64,000 bases of DNA from Cutibacterium sp. GTDB taxonomy: Bacteria > Actinomycetota > Actinomycetes > Propionibacteriales > Propionibacteriaceae. The stretch covers positions 1 through 64,000 of the forward strand of contig NZ_JAUNEJ010000001.1 of assembly GCF_030525615.1 (NCBI RefSeq), read 5' to 3'. Shown in pieces: positions 1 to 8,748 of this stretch. Every line of letters starts with the position of its first letter. The stretch's first letter is position 1. A program made the position numbers and the translations under genes. A model generated the notes under the pieces. It ran no database searches. It saw only the letters and a program-made list of their open reading frames with translations, and was not told the origin of the DNA.

Positions 1-28
1 CACCCGATGTAACACCACTACTACTATT

Positions 29-517
29 TCAAACCAAACTATCAGCAACACGCAACATCCTGACATTATTATTTTGCGTGGAGACCTCAACAAACCCGGT
101 TTTACGGTAAATAGCCAGCGCTGCCTTATTGTCGGCGTCGACGCTAAGGCTGACGGAACGTATGCGATCGTGGTCACAGACATCGAGAAGACTGGCAATG
201 AGGAATCCACCGTTCCCCTGCCCCCGATGTTGGGGTGATATTGCGATAGTTAATTCTGGGATCCCTGGTGCGATGAATCCATAACCGGGATCGGAGGCTG
301 GCAGGTTACGTAGCCAGGCAGCTCCGATAGGGGACCCGGCGACGAGGCAGATCATTCCAATTTGGTCGGGAGTCCAGCCGTCGATGTAGTGGGCGATGGC
401 TGGGTTGGTGCGGCATTCCTCGACGGTGAGCGGCCCTGAGACTCCGCCAGCCGCGTGTCTGAGGACATGGACCATGAAGGGGAGATCTGCTGTGGTTGCC
501 CGTCGCGTTGTGGCCAT
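29..517 (-). CDS. GNAT-family N-acetyltransferase
   Basis: Predicted cytoplasmic acyl-CoA-dependent N-acetyltransferase of about 162 residues; its acceptor is unknown. The acetyl-CoA-binding core is visible as SPQHRGQGNGGFLIASLL, followed by the usual C-terminal strand and helix with DADNKAALAIYRKTGFVEV. An open frame continues upstream to 664, but the domain begins just after the ATG at 517 (MATTRRATTADL), so I chose that start; the extension is proline- and arginine-rich and not conserved-looking. It is divergent from the GtrA-like gene, about 60 bases away. GNAT membership is clear; the substrate cannot be read from sequence. Confidence 0.8.
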   Translation of the reverse strand: MATTRRATTADLPFMVHVLRHAAGGVSGPLTVEECRTNPAIAHYIDGWTPDQIGMICLVAGSPIGAAWLRNLPASDPGYGFIAPGIPELTIAISPQHRGQGNGGFLIASLLDVCDHDRIRSVSLSVDADNKAALAIYRKTGFVEVSTQNNNVRMLRVADSLV

Positions 518-574
518 GAACTCAGAGTATCGGCTGTTGGCGACGGTACTTGATCTAGCTGCAATGATAGGAAC

Positions 575-1084
575 GTGGCAACCAGTATGAAGCGAATCCG
601 GGGTAGGAGGATTCCGAGGCGCTCTGCCCCTCGCGTCTTCGCCAGAGGGTGCTTGACGATTCACTCCGCTCTGCCCTTTCCACTTTCAGGGCTGCCTGTC
701 ACATTCATCGGCTACTGCATCATCAATGGTCTTGGGTTCCTCATCGACATGAGTCTGCTGGCCGTGTTTTTCCGTGGCGTTGGACTGCCGTACCCAGTTT
801 CAGTTTCTCTGGGGTACGGCCTGTCAGCGATCTACTCGTTCTTCGTCAATCGGTGGCTGAATTTTCAATCCCATGGGAATCTGGGTCGTCAAGGTGGTCG
901 CTACGTCATCACGATGGTGACGAATTACGTGTGTCTCACCCTTGGGCTCTCGTCGCTTTTGGAACACGTAGGGGTTCATTTCGAGCTTGCCCGGTTCACT
1001 GCGGCGTGTGTTGAGGGGCTATACGTTTATCTCATGTTGAGCCTTTGGGTGTTTCCGAAGTCCGGGCGACGGCAATTGGCGTAA
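575..1084 (+). CDS. GtrA-like integral membrane protein
   Basis: Small membrane protein of about 169 residues resembling the GtrA/DPMS-like family, whose members help flip or supply undecaprenyl-phosphate-linked sugars in cell-surface polysaccharide synthesis. Four hydrophobic segments are visible (around residues 40-60, 70-90, 105-128 and 138-160), and the conserved SFFVNRWLNFQS stretch sits between segments two and three, as in the family. The start at 575 is GTG; an in-frame ATG at 587 (MKRIRGRR) is an equally good choice and leaves a basic N-terminus. No glycosyltransferase partner is adjacent, so the sugar involved is unknown. Confidence 0.7.
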   Translation: MATSMKRIRGRRIPRRSAPRVFARGCLTIHSALPFPLSGLPVTFIGYCIINGLGFLIDMSLLAVFFRGVGLPYPVSVSLGYGLSAIYSFFVNRWLNFQSHGNLGRQGGRYVITMVTNYVCLTLGLSSLLEHVGVHFELARFTAACVEGLYVYLMLSLWVFPKSGRRQLA

Positions 1085-1151
1085 CGGGTTGTGGCCGTCC
1101 TACTTCTGGCAGTGGCATAGTAAGGAGGTCAACGTACGGAAGAAGGGGAGT

Positions 1152-3140
1152 ATGTCGGACCTATCGAGTGCACCCGCGTCGGCCCAACTGTCACGGCCAT
1201 CAATACGTGAATTGACTCTCCGTGGCATTATTCTCGGCGGTCTCATGACGCTGGTGTTCACGGCGGCGAACGTATATTTGGGGCTCAAGGTCGGTTTGAC
1301 CTTTGCCACATCAATTCCGGCAGCAGTCATCTCGATGGCCGTGTTGCGCCACTTCAAGGGGCATTCGGTTGTCGAAAACAACATCGTTCAGACGATTGCC
1401 TCCGCTGCTGGAACGCTCTCGGCAATCATCTTCGTGCTTCCCGGACTCATCATGGTGGGATGGTGGACGGGATTCCCGTACTGGACGACTCTGGCGATCT
1501 GTCTGGTGGGCGGCATTCTCGGCGTCATGTACTCCATCCCGCTGCGGCGAGCCCTTGTCACCGGGTCTGACCTTCCCTACCCAGAAGGTGTCGCCGGTGC
1601 CGAGGTCCTCAAGGTTGGCGATTCCGCCGGTGCGGCAGAGGCCAACAAGGTGGGTCTGCGCGTCATCATCGTCGGGTCCCTGGTATCTGCTGGGTACGCA
1701 CTGCTTTCTGATCTGAGGTTGGTGAAGTCAGCCCTGAGTAAGCCCTTCAAGGCTGGACACGGCAGCGGATCGATGGTCGGCGTCAGTATGTCAATGGCCC
1801 TTATCGGCGTGGGCCACCTCGTTGGAGTTGCCGTTGCCACAGCCATGCTGGTTGGAATCATCATCTCCTACGGAGCGGTTTTGCCGTGGCGAGTATCTGG
1901 CAAGGTTGGCGGCAGTCTTGACGTTATTGAGGAAGTCTTCACCAATGATGTTCGCTTTGTCGGTGCCGGCACGATCGGTGTTGCAGCTATCTGGACTCTC
2001 ATCAAGGTGATTGGTCCCATCGCCAAGGGCATTCGCGATTCTGTTCGCTCCTCCACAACCCGTCACAAGGGTGGTCAGGTTCCGTTAACCGAGCGTGACC
2101 TGCCGGTGTCCGTCGTGTTGACCGTTGTAGTGGTCTCCATGCTCCCGATTGGTTTCATGTTGTGGGATTTCGCCCGCGACATGGTGGTTTCGAAGTCCAT
2201 GGCTGGCGTCATTGTCGTCAGCCTGGTGTTCATCCTGCTCGTCGGTCTGGCTGTTGCTTCCGTGTGCGGCTACATGGCCGGTCTCATTGGTGCGTCGAAC
2301 AGCCCGATCTCGGGTGTCGGCATTCTTGTGGTGCTGGTGGCCGCTCTGCTCATCAAAGTCACCTACGGTTCCGTTGGGGGCGACGAGACGGTCAAGTTGG
2401 TGGCATACACACTGTTCACCGCGTCGATTATCTTCGGTATCGCCACCATCTCGAATGACAATCTGCAGGACCTCAAGACAGGCCAGCTCGTCGGATCGAC
2501 CCCATGGAAGCAGCAGGTAGCGCTGATTATCGGCGTTGTCTTTGGTTCTGCGATCATCCCGCCCGTCATGCAGCTCATGCAGACCGCGTTCGGATTCCAG
2601 GGTGCCCCAGGCGCCGGAGCGAACGCACTGCAAGCCCCGCAGGCTACCCTCATCTCATCGTTGGCCACCGGTGTCTTCGGCGGCTCCTTGGATTGGGGAC
2701 TGATGGGACTCGGCGCCTTGATTGGTGTGGGCGTCATCATCGTCGACGAGATCCTCACCCACACCACCAAGAAGTTCTCTTTGCCTCCGCTGGCTGTTGG
2801 TATGGGTATGTACCTGCCAATGACCCTGTCGTTGACCATCCCTGTTGGCGCTGCTCTTGGCTGGCTGTTTGACAAGTGGGCTGCACACACTGGCGGCGAC
2901 GTTGATGGCAAGAAGCGAACCGGCATTTTGCTGGCTACTGGCCTCATCGTCGGCGAATCCATCTTTGGTGTCATCTACGCCGCGCTCATTGCTGCTGCAG
3001 GATCCGAAGATGCCATCGCCATTGCCCCGGAGTCGTGGGACAGTGGGGCCGGAATCGTCGGTGCGATCATTTTCGTGGCCGCCATCGCGATTCTCTACCA
3101 GTGGACTAAGCGCCAGGCTCGCGAGCGCGTCGAGGCTTGA
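1152..3140 (+). CDS. OPT-family oligopeptide transporter
   Basis: Polytopic membrane protein of about 662 residues matching the bacterial OPT (oligopeptide transporter) family in length and hydrophobic pattern. The N-terminal signature ELTLRGIILGGLMTLVFTAA and the following NVYLGLKVGLTFATSIPAAV are typical. Likely a proton-coupled importer of short peptides, possibly of metal-peptide complexes; the substrate is not visible. I chose the ATG at 1152 (MSDLSSAP), preceded by an AGGGGAG ribosome-binding site, rather than the first ATG of the open frame at 1089. The gene ends just ahead of a strong terminator and appears monocistronic. Confidence 0.85.
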   Translation: MSDLSSAPASAQLSRPSIRELTLRGIILGGLMTLVFTAANVYLGLKVGLTFATSIPAAVISMAVLRHFKGHSVVENNIVQTIASAAGTLSAIIFVLPGLIMVGWWTGFPYWTTLAICLVGGILGVMYSIPLRRALVTGSDLPYPEGVAGAEVLKVGDSAGAAEANKVGLRVIIVGSLVSAGYALLSDLRLVKSALSKPFKAGHGSGSMVGVSMSMALIGVGHLVGVAVATAMLVGIIISYGAVLPWRVSGKVGGSLDVIEEVFTNDVRFVGAGTIGVAAIWTLIKVIGPIAKGIRDSVRSSTTRHKGGQVPLTERDLPVSVVLTVVVVSMLPIGFMLWDFARDMVVSKSMAGVIVVSLVFILLVGLAVASVCGYMAGLIGASNSPISGVGILVVLVAALLIKVTYGSVGGDETVKLVAYTLFTASIIFGIATISNDNLQDLKTGQLVGSTPWKQQVALIIGVVFGSAIIPPVMQLMQTAFGFQGAPGAGANALQAPQATLISSLATGVFGGSLDWGLMGLGALIGVGVIIVDEILTHTTKKFSLPPLAVGMGMYLPMTLSLTIPVGAALGWLFDKWAAHTGGDVDGKKRTGILLATGLIVGESIFGVIYAALIAAAGSEDAIAIAPESWDSGAGIVGAIIFVAAIAILYQWTKRQARERVEA

Positions 3141-3148
3141 TTCAGCCT

Positions 3149-3187
3149 GGGGCCACCGGAGTTTCCGGTGGCCCCTTCGTCGTTTTC
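3149..3187 (+). terminator. Rho-independent terminator of the OPT gene
   Basis: A perfect 12-bp stem (3149-3160 with 3164-3175, arm GGGGCCACCGGA) with a 3-base loop lies 8 bases after the OPT stop codon and is followed by a T-rich stretch (TTCGTCGTTTT). Confidence 0.9.
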
Positions 3188-3289
3188 GGCCAGTCGGTGC
3201 CTACCACGGACGATCTGTTCTGCCAAGAGCACTCGAGTCAGGACGAACTGGCCTGGGGTAAGCCGTCATGTGCATGGCCCGGGGGTACG

Positions 3290-4153
3290 TCAGGGAAGCT
3301 GGGTGAGTTCCTCACCCGACAAGGTGAGGTCGGCAGCTTTGAAGGAGTCCAGAATCGTCTCTGAGCGGTGAGAACCGGGGATCGGGATGACGTGATCGCC
3401 CTGGGCCAGCTCCCAGGCTAGGATCACCTGGGCGCGGCTCACGCTGCGGGCGTCGGCGACGCGCTGGAACGCAGCGAAGGCGTTCTCATCGAGGGGACGA
3501 CGGTAACCACCCAGCGGGCTCCACGCCACGAAAGCCAGACCAAGTTCACCGCACAGCTCGATCTCCGGACGTGAGGACAAGAAACCCGGGGAGAACTGGT
3601 TCTGCACGGCCACCAGACGATCGCCGAGAATACTGTGAGCCAACCGTATCTGATCGGGGTTAGCGTTCGAGATACCCGCAGTTCGCGCCAAGCCGTCGTC
3701 AAGAATGCTGGCCAGCGTCTTCACCATCTCCGCATACTCGGCCTTGGGGTCGGGGCGGTGTAGGTAGAGCAGGTCAATCTGGTCGGTGCGCAAGGCCTCG
3801 GCCGAGAGCTTGGCGTCACGACGCAGCCTCTCCGGCGAACCGTCGACATCCCAGATTGCCTCCCCAGCGTCGTTGAAGCAGCGGTAATGCCCAACCTTCG
3901 TGGCCACCGAGATGGTAGAGCGGTCGCCGTCCCACGACTCCAGAGCGTCGGCCACAAGTTTCTCGCCGTACTGCTCCTCGCCACCGGCAGCGTAGTAGGC
4001 CCAGGCGGTGTCGATGTGGGTGCAGCCGGCGTCCAGGACGTCATGGAGAACTGCGATAGCGGTCTCGCGGTCGGGACGTCCCTCGATCGCCAGCGGCATC
4101 GAGCCGTACGCGATAGCAGAGGGGCGGAAAGGTCCGATTTTGCGGTACTTCAT
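3290..4153 (-). CDS. aldo/keto reductase
   Basis: NAD(P)H-dependent oxidoreductase of the aldo/keto reductase superfamily, about 287 residues, a TIM-barrel enzyme reducing aldehydes or ketones. The catalytic tetrad can be placed: Asp and Tyr in DTAWAYY, Lys in VATKVGH, His in LLYLHRPDP. The C-terminal GSHR cofactor-binding segment (IPIPGSHRSETI) is present. The start is the ATG at 4153 (MKYRKIGPF), preceded by a good GAGGAGG site; that site overlaps the end of msrA, so the two are probably cotranscribed and translationally coupled. Substrate unknown. Confidence 0.85.
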   Translation of the reverse strand: MKYRKIGPFRPSAIAYGSMPLAIEGRPDRETAIAVLHDVLDAGCTHIDTAWAYYAAGGEEQYGEKLVADALESWDGDRSTISVATKVGHYRCFNDAGEAIWDVDGSPERLRRDAKLSAEALRTDQIDLLYLHRPDPKAEYAEMVKTLASILDDGLARTAGISNANPDQIRLAHSILGDRLVAVQNQFSPGFLSSRPEIELCGELGLAFVAWSPLGGYRRPLDENAFAAFQRVADARSVSRAQVILAWELAQGDHVIPIPGSHRSETILDSFKAADLTLSGEELTQLP

Positions 4154-4166
4154 ATGCTCATCCTCC

Positions 4167-4802
4167 TCAATGGGTGAGTGCGAGGCAGACCCCAGTGGCG
4201 TGAACGGGGCAGTAGCCGAAGGGGTTGTCCTCGAGGTACTGCTGGTGCTCGGCCTCAGCCAGGTAGAACTCGATCCCATGAGACATCGAAATCGTTGTCG
4301 TCATCTCCCCGTATCCGGCAGTGAGCAAATTGGCCTGATACGAGCCCTTGAGGGTGGTGGCCGTCATGAATTGTTCGCTCGTCGTACACCAGATCGCCGA
4401 GCGGTATTGGGTGCCGACGTCGTTGCCTTGACGCATCCCTTGGGTGGGATCGTGGTTTTCGAGAAAGAGGGTGAGGATTTCCGTGGTCGGCACGTGCTTC
4501 GGGTCGTAGGTGACGCGAACGGTTTCGGCGTGGCCGGTGCGCCCGGTGCACACCTCACGATAAGTGGGGTTAGGAGTGAAACCACCCATGTAGCCGACAG
4601 CGGTCTGTAGCACACCCTCGGTGTTCCAGAAGAGCTTCTCAGCTCCCCAGAAACAGCCCATGGCAAGGTAAATCGTTTCCGAGTGAGGGAAAGAGCGATC
4701 GAGTCGGTCACCGGTGACGCGGTGGAAGAAAGGCATTGCCAACACCGGGGTACGGCCGCCGGGCAGAGCGTTCTCGGGCGAGACCATCTCGTTCTTGTTC
4801 AT
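4167..4802 (-). CDS. msrA: peptide methionine-S-sulfoxide reductase MsrA
   Basis: Repairs oxidised proteins by reducing the S-epimer of methionine sulfoxide. The catalytic motif GCFWGAE is present near residue 50, with the downstream YMGG and GHAETVRVTYDP blocks of the family; C-terminal cysteines in GYCPVHATGVC can serve as resolving residues. About 211 residues, normal for MsrA with a short N-terminal extension. The start at 4802 has a GAAAGGGA site. It is first in a two-gene unit with the aldo/keto reductase. No msrB is seen nearby. Confidence 0.95.
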   Translation of the reverse strand: MNKNEMVSPENALPGGRTPVLAMPFFHRVTGDRLDRSFPHSETIYLAMGCFWGAEKLFWNTEGVLQTAVGYMGGFTPNPTYREVCTGRTGHAETVRVTYDPKHVPTTEILTLFLENHDPTQGMRQGNDVGTQYRSAIWCTTSEQFMTATTLKGSYQANLLTAGYGEMTTTISMSHGIEFYLAEAEHQQYLEDNPFGYCPVHATGVCLALTH

Positions 4803-4949
4803 GTGTCCCTTTCCTCACGACGTCGACGGGTACGTAACAAATGGCAGCTCGCCTCAATTCCCGTCATCTCAATGCGTGGCCCACTATCCGGCGCGACTTC
4901 ATCACTATGTGAGACTGAGGGCCGGAGTTCACCGCTGGAAAGGATCAAT

Positions 4950-6584
4950 ATGTCTGACCCTGCGCAGCCTGGCGTGACCGTTGCAGGTGGAGGAAAGACC
5001 ACCGGAAAGCCCCAGCGGCGTGAGAGTTTCACCGGTCGGGGCGCCTTCCTCATCGCTGCGGTTGGCTCGGCCGTCGGACTGGGGAATATCTGGAGGTTTC
5101 CCTACGTCGCCTACAGCAATGGTGGCGGGGCCTTCATCGTTCCGTATCTGATTGCCCTGCTCACTGCCGGTATCCCGCTGCTCTTCTTCGACTACGCCGT
5201 AGGACACAAATTCCGTGGCTCGCCGCCCATGGCATTGCGTCGCCTCAACAAGCATACGGAGGCGATCGGCTGGTGGCAGACCCTTATCTGCTGGGTGATC
5301 GTCATCTACTACTCGGTCATCATCGCCTGGGCGATTCGCTATGTCGGGTTCTCGGTGACGAAGGCATGGGGAGATGACCCTGAAGGGTTCCTGATGGGCA
5401 ACTTCCTTCATGTGGCCAGCAACATTGACGTCGAATTCGATTTCGTGCCCGGAGTCTTCTGGCCGTTGCTGATTTTGTGGGTCGTGGTGCTCGCCATCAT
5501 GGCCACCGGCGTCCAGAAGGGAGTCACTCGTGCCTCGTGGGTCTTCATGCCAATGCTTGCGGTGATGTTCATTGCGCTGGTCATCGTCGCTCTCACCCTT
5601 GACGGCGCGTCGACCGGCTTGGACGCCCTGTTCACTCCATCGTGGGACGCCCTAGGCAATTACCAGGTGTGGATGGCTGCCTATGGCCAGATCTTCTTCT
5701 CCCTGTCAGTGGGATTCGGGATCATGGTGACATACGCCTCATATCTTAAGCCGAAGGCGGACCTGACTGGTTCTGGCTTGGTCGTTGGTTTCGCCAACTC
5801 GTCGTTCGAGATCCTGGCGGGCCTGGGCGTCTTCGCTGCTTTGGGGTTCATGGCCACAGCGTCGGGCAAACCAGTGAGCGAGGTCGCGGGTTCTGGTATC
5901 GGACTGGCTTTCATCGCCTTCCCCCAGATCATCGGCAAGGCGGGTGCCGTCGGACCGATTATGGGTGTGCTCTTCTTCGTTTCCCTGGTCTTTGCTGGGA
6001 TCACCTCGATGATTAGTCTGCTGGAGGTTGTCATCGCGGCTTTCCGTGAGAAAACCGGCATGAACCGAGTGGCGGCAACCTGGGTCATTGGCGGGGTGAC
6101 GGCCGCTGCGTCGATCCTGCTGTTCCCGACAACGACTGGACTCAACCTGTTGGATGTCACCGACCATTTCATCAACAATGTCGGTATCGTCGGCGTCGCG
6201 TTGGTGGCTTGCCTCGTCATCACCTGGGCACTGCGCAAGCTCCCAGTTCTGCGCGATCACCTCAACGAGTATTCCTCGTTCAAGGTCAACAAGCTATGGA
6301 TGTTCTTGGTCGGTATCCTCGCCCCATTGGTTCTGCTGGGCCTGTGGATTACCGAGATCATCACCGTTTCCAGAAATGGATACGGCGGGATGCCCGGCAA
6401 CTTCATCGCAATCTTCGGATGGGGAATGTCCATTCTTATTGTTGTGCTGGCGATTGTGGTGTCTTTCTTCCCGTGGCCGAGTCGTTCAGCTATTCACCAC
6501 GAGCTGACTCACGAGGAGGAGCTGGCTAGAGAGAATGCCCAAGAATCCCATGAACAAGGATCCCAGGAAGGAGCCGTGTCATGA
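4950..6584 (+). CDS. metP: sodium-dependent transporter, methionine/alanine importer large subunit (NSS family)
   Basis: Twelve-segment membrane protein of about 544 residues in the neurotransmitter:sodium symporter family. The hallmark first-helix region GRGAFLIAAVGSAVGLGN followed by IWRFPYVAYSNGGGAF is intact; it carries the unwound substrate and sodium site. The start at 4950 (MSDPAQPG) is preceded by a GGAAAGGA-type site; the open frame extends upstream to 4683 but runs over the msrA start region. The stop codon overlaps by four bases the ATG of a 34-residue MetS-like gene, the arrangement described for the Corynebacterium MetPS methionine/alanine uptake system. I therefore infer methionine/alanine import. 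Confidence 0.85.
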   Translation: MSDPAQPGVTVAGGGKTTGKPQRRESFTGRGAFLIAAVGSAVGLGNIWRFPYVAYSNGGGAFIVPYLIALLTAGIPLLFFDYAVGHKFRGSPPMALRRLNKHTEAIGWWQTLICWVIVIYYSVIIAWAIRYVGFSVTKAWGDDPEGFLMGNFLHVASNIDVEFDFVPGVFWPLLILWVVVLAIMATGVQKGVTRASWVFMPMLAVMFIALVIVALTLDGASTGLDALFTPSWDALGNYQVWMAAYGQIFFSLSVGFGIMVTYASYLKPKADLTGSGLVVGFANSSFEILAGLGVFAALGFMATASGKPVSEVAGSGIGLAFIAFPQIIGKAGAVGPIMGVLFFVSLVFAGITSMISLLEVVIAAFREKTGMNRVAATWVIGGVTAAASILLFPTTTGLNLLDVTDHFINNVGIVGVALVACLVITWALRKLPVLRDHLNEYSSFKVNKLWMFLVGILAPLVLLGLWITEIITVSRNGYGGMPGNFIAIFGWGMSILIVVLAIVVSFFPWPSRSAIHHELTHEEELARENAQESHEQGSQEGAVS

Positions 6585-6685
6585 GTGGATCTGCCATCGT
6601 CATGATGATTATCGCCATGGTAACGGTGTGGGGCGGATTAGTTGCGTCGGCTGTCTCCCTGTTCCACCATCCTGAGCAGGATTGA
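6581..6685 (+). CDS. metS: MetS-family small subunit of methionine/alanine importer
   Basis: A 34-residue microprotein whose ATG overlaps the stop of the upstream NSS transporter (ATGA). Translation gives a single hydrophobic segment beginning MSGSAIVMMIIAMVTVWG and a short polar tail ending HHPEQD, the pattern of the MetS small-subunit family. In Corynebacterium the small subunit is needed for activity of its large partner; here the coupling strongly suggests the same. A GGAAGGAG site lies upstream at about 6565-6572. It is easily missed by automated gene calling because of its length. Confidence 0.85.
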   Translation: MSGSAIVMMIIAMVTVWGGLVASAVSLFHHPEQD

Positions 6686-6709
6686 CTGGCGTTTGTGGGG
6701 CCGGCTCGA

Positions 6710-7393
6710 TTAGTGGGAGGAAAGATCCCAATCGATCGGGTCGGCCCCTTGCTGTACCAACAAGTCGTTGGTGCGGCTGAAGGGTCGAGACCCAAAGAAG
6801 CCATATCGGGCAGACATGGGGGAGGGGTGCGAGGATTTGACGATGGGGACACTGCCCAGCACGGGTTCGAGGGACTGTGCGTCGCGGCCCCACAGAATGG
6901 CGACCAGTGGGCCGCCGCGAGCCACCAGCGCTTCGATGGCGGTTTGGGTCACTTCTTCCCATCCCTTGCCTCGGTGTGAAGCTGGCCGACCTGGCTGGAC
7001 GGTGAGGCATCTGTTGAGAAGCAGCACTCCTTGCTCAAACCAACCGCTGAGATCCCCGTGTTCACAAGGGGATATTCCCAGGTCAGACTGTAATTCTGCG
7101 TAGATGTTCTGTAAGGAGCGCGGTAGCGGACGCACGTTCCGCTCTACGGAGAAGCTCAACCCCACCGGGTGACCCGGAGTGGGGTAGGGGTCCTGTCCGA
7201 CGATGAGCACACGAACATCCGCCATGGGGCGGGAAAAAGCGCGCAGAATTCGATCCCCGTGAGGCAGGAATCCCCGGCCAGCAGCGGTCTCGGCACGCAA
7301 AAAATCGCCCATTTCATGGATGCGCGGTTCCACAGCTGCCAGCGCGTCTGCCCAGTCGGGGGCGACCAGTTCAGCAAGAGGGTGAGCTACCAC
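6710..7393 (-). CDS. ung: uracil-DNA glycosylase
   Basis: Removes uracil from DNA to start base-excision repair. About 227 residues, normal for family 1 UDG. The catalytic water-activating loop [13 protein letters not shown] and the uracil-binding segment LLLNRCLTV are present, and the DNA-intercalating loop is HPSPMSA, close to the canonical HPSPLSA. Convergent with metP-metS and divergent from the AI-2E-family gene, so it is probably transcribed alone. Confidence 0.96.
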   Translation of the reverse strand: MVAHPLAELVAPDWADALAAVEPRIHEMGDFLRAETAAGRGFLPHGDRILRAFSRPMADVRVLIVGQDPYPTPGHPVGLSFSVERNVRPLPRSLQNIYAELQSDLGISPCEHGDLSGWFEQGVLLLNRCLTVQPGRPASHRGKGWEEVTQTAIEALVARGGPLVAILWGRDAQSLEPVLGSVPIVKSSHPSPMSARYGFFGSRPFSRTNDLLVQQGADPIDWDLSSH

Positions 7394-7494
7394 GGCGACC
7401 TCCAGATGGATACATACGGATGACGGGCTAGACGGTACCCTGTGAAGACGCGTCCCGGGGCCGCAGCCCCATCACACTATTCCGGAAGGAAGCT

Positions 7495-8721
7495 ATGAAG
7501 CTGTTCGGCTCGGGCAAGAAGGCCCCAGATTCGACGCCGATCTGTCCTCACACTGACGCCGAGGACGAGACTATCGGTGCTCAGGAGGTGGCCGCGTCGT
7601 CTCCGCAATCCGTCACAGCGACGGTTGTTCCTGCTGAGGATGTTCCCAGCGGTGTCCGTACTGCTGCGGGATGGTGCTGGCGGCTCATCGTCATTGCGGC
7701 TTTCGTTTATGGCCTCTACCAGGTGCTTCACGCTGCCTCCGAGGTGACAGTGCCCATTGCGGTCGCTCTTATGCTGACAGCAGCAATGTGGCCGTTGGCG
7801 AATTGGCTGTCGCGCCATCACATCCACCGGGGTATTGCGTCTGCTCTTTGCATGCTGCTGCTCATCATCCTGGTCGGAGGTGTATTCACCCTCGTCGGCG
7901 CTCAAATAGCTATGCAGTGGCGAGAATTGGGCAACCAGGCGGTAGCCAGTTTCGAGCAGCTGTTGGCGTGGTTGGCCGATAGCCCTCTCCACACCGACAA
8001 GGCTCAGCTCAACGACCTCATGCACAAGGCTGAAGAAGCCATGGCGGGGTCCCAGGGACGCATCGCGTCGACTGCTGCAGCAGCCGGAACCCAGATTGGC
8101 CGTTTTGGAGCGGGCCTCATCATGGCCCTCTTCGCCACTTTCTTCTTCGTGTACGAGGGCGACAAGCTGGCTGAAAAGTCGGCTGTCCTTATCCCTCGCA
8201 AGCACCGCAGCAAGATCTTGGACGCAGCCAAACGCGGTTGGGTTGCTCTGGTGGCGTACGTGCGAGCTGCCGTCATCGTTGCCTTCGTGGACGGACTGGG
8301 AGCCGGTATCGGCGCGGCCATCATCGGTTCGTCGATGTCGATCGCTATCGGCGCTCTCACCTTCATTCTCGCCTTTGTGCCTATCGTGGGAGCGCTGACG
8401 GCAGGTGTTGTCGCCGTCAGTGTGGTGCTGGTGACCTTGGGCTTCTTTAAAGCCGTCATCATGTTGATCGTCTTTGTGGCCGTCATGCAGATCGAAGGAC
8501 ACGTTCTGCAGCCCTTCCTGCTGGGCAAGGCAGTGTCTATTCATCCGCTCATAGTGCTGCTCGGTATCGCAGTCGGCGCGATCATTTCCGGCATTGTGGG
8601 AGCCCTGTTCGCCATCCCGATTGTTGCTTTTGGTGTCGCCTTCATCAAAGCTCTCAGCCCTGAGACTCCGGCAGACGAAGTTCCCCCCAGCCCGGATGAC
8701 CGGGCTGCCGAACAGGCATGA
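7495..8721 (+). CDS. AI-2E-family transporter (YdiK/PerM-like permease)
   Basis: Membrane protein of about 408 residues in the AI-2E transporter (formerly UPF0118/PerM) family. A cytoplasmic N-terminus of about 60 residues is followed by paired hydrophobic segments, a soluble central stretch (about residues 140-200) and a C-terminal cluster of helices with the family's IGALTFILAFVPIVGALTAG and GNxxQPxLLG-like QIEGHVLQPFLLGKAVSIHP signatures. The start at 7495 has a GGAAGGA site. Members export diverse small molecules or act as cation antiporters; the substrate here is unknown. Confidence 0.85.
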   Translation: MKLFGSGKKAPDSTPICPHTDAEDETIGAQEVAASSPQSVTATVVPAEDVPSGVRTAAGWCWRLIVIAAFVYGLYQVLHAASEVTVPIAVALMLTAAMWPLANWLSRHHIHRGIASALCMLLLIILVGGVFTLVGAQIAMQWRELGNQAVASFEQLLAWLADSPLHTDKAQLNDLMHKAEEAMAGSQGRIASTAAAAGTQIGRFGAGLIMALFATFFFVYEGDKLAEKSAVLIPRKHRSKILDAAKRGWVALVAYVRAAVIVAFVDGLGAGIGAAIIGSSMSIAIGALTFILAFVPIVGALTAGVVAVSVVLVTLGFFKAVIMLIVFVAVMQIEGHVLQPFLLGKAVSIHPLIVLLGIAVGAIISGIVGALFAIPIVAFGVAFIKALSPETPADEVPPSPDDRAAEQA

Positions 8722-8748
8722 GTTGGGTGCCCACGTAAAGTTGGAGCC

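Noticed and set aside
7477..8544. 355-codon open frame antisense to the AI-2E-family gene
   Set aside because: Composition (rich in His, Arg, Asp) is typical of the antisense of hydrophobic high-GC genes; no domain.
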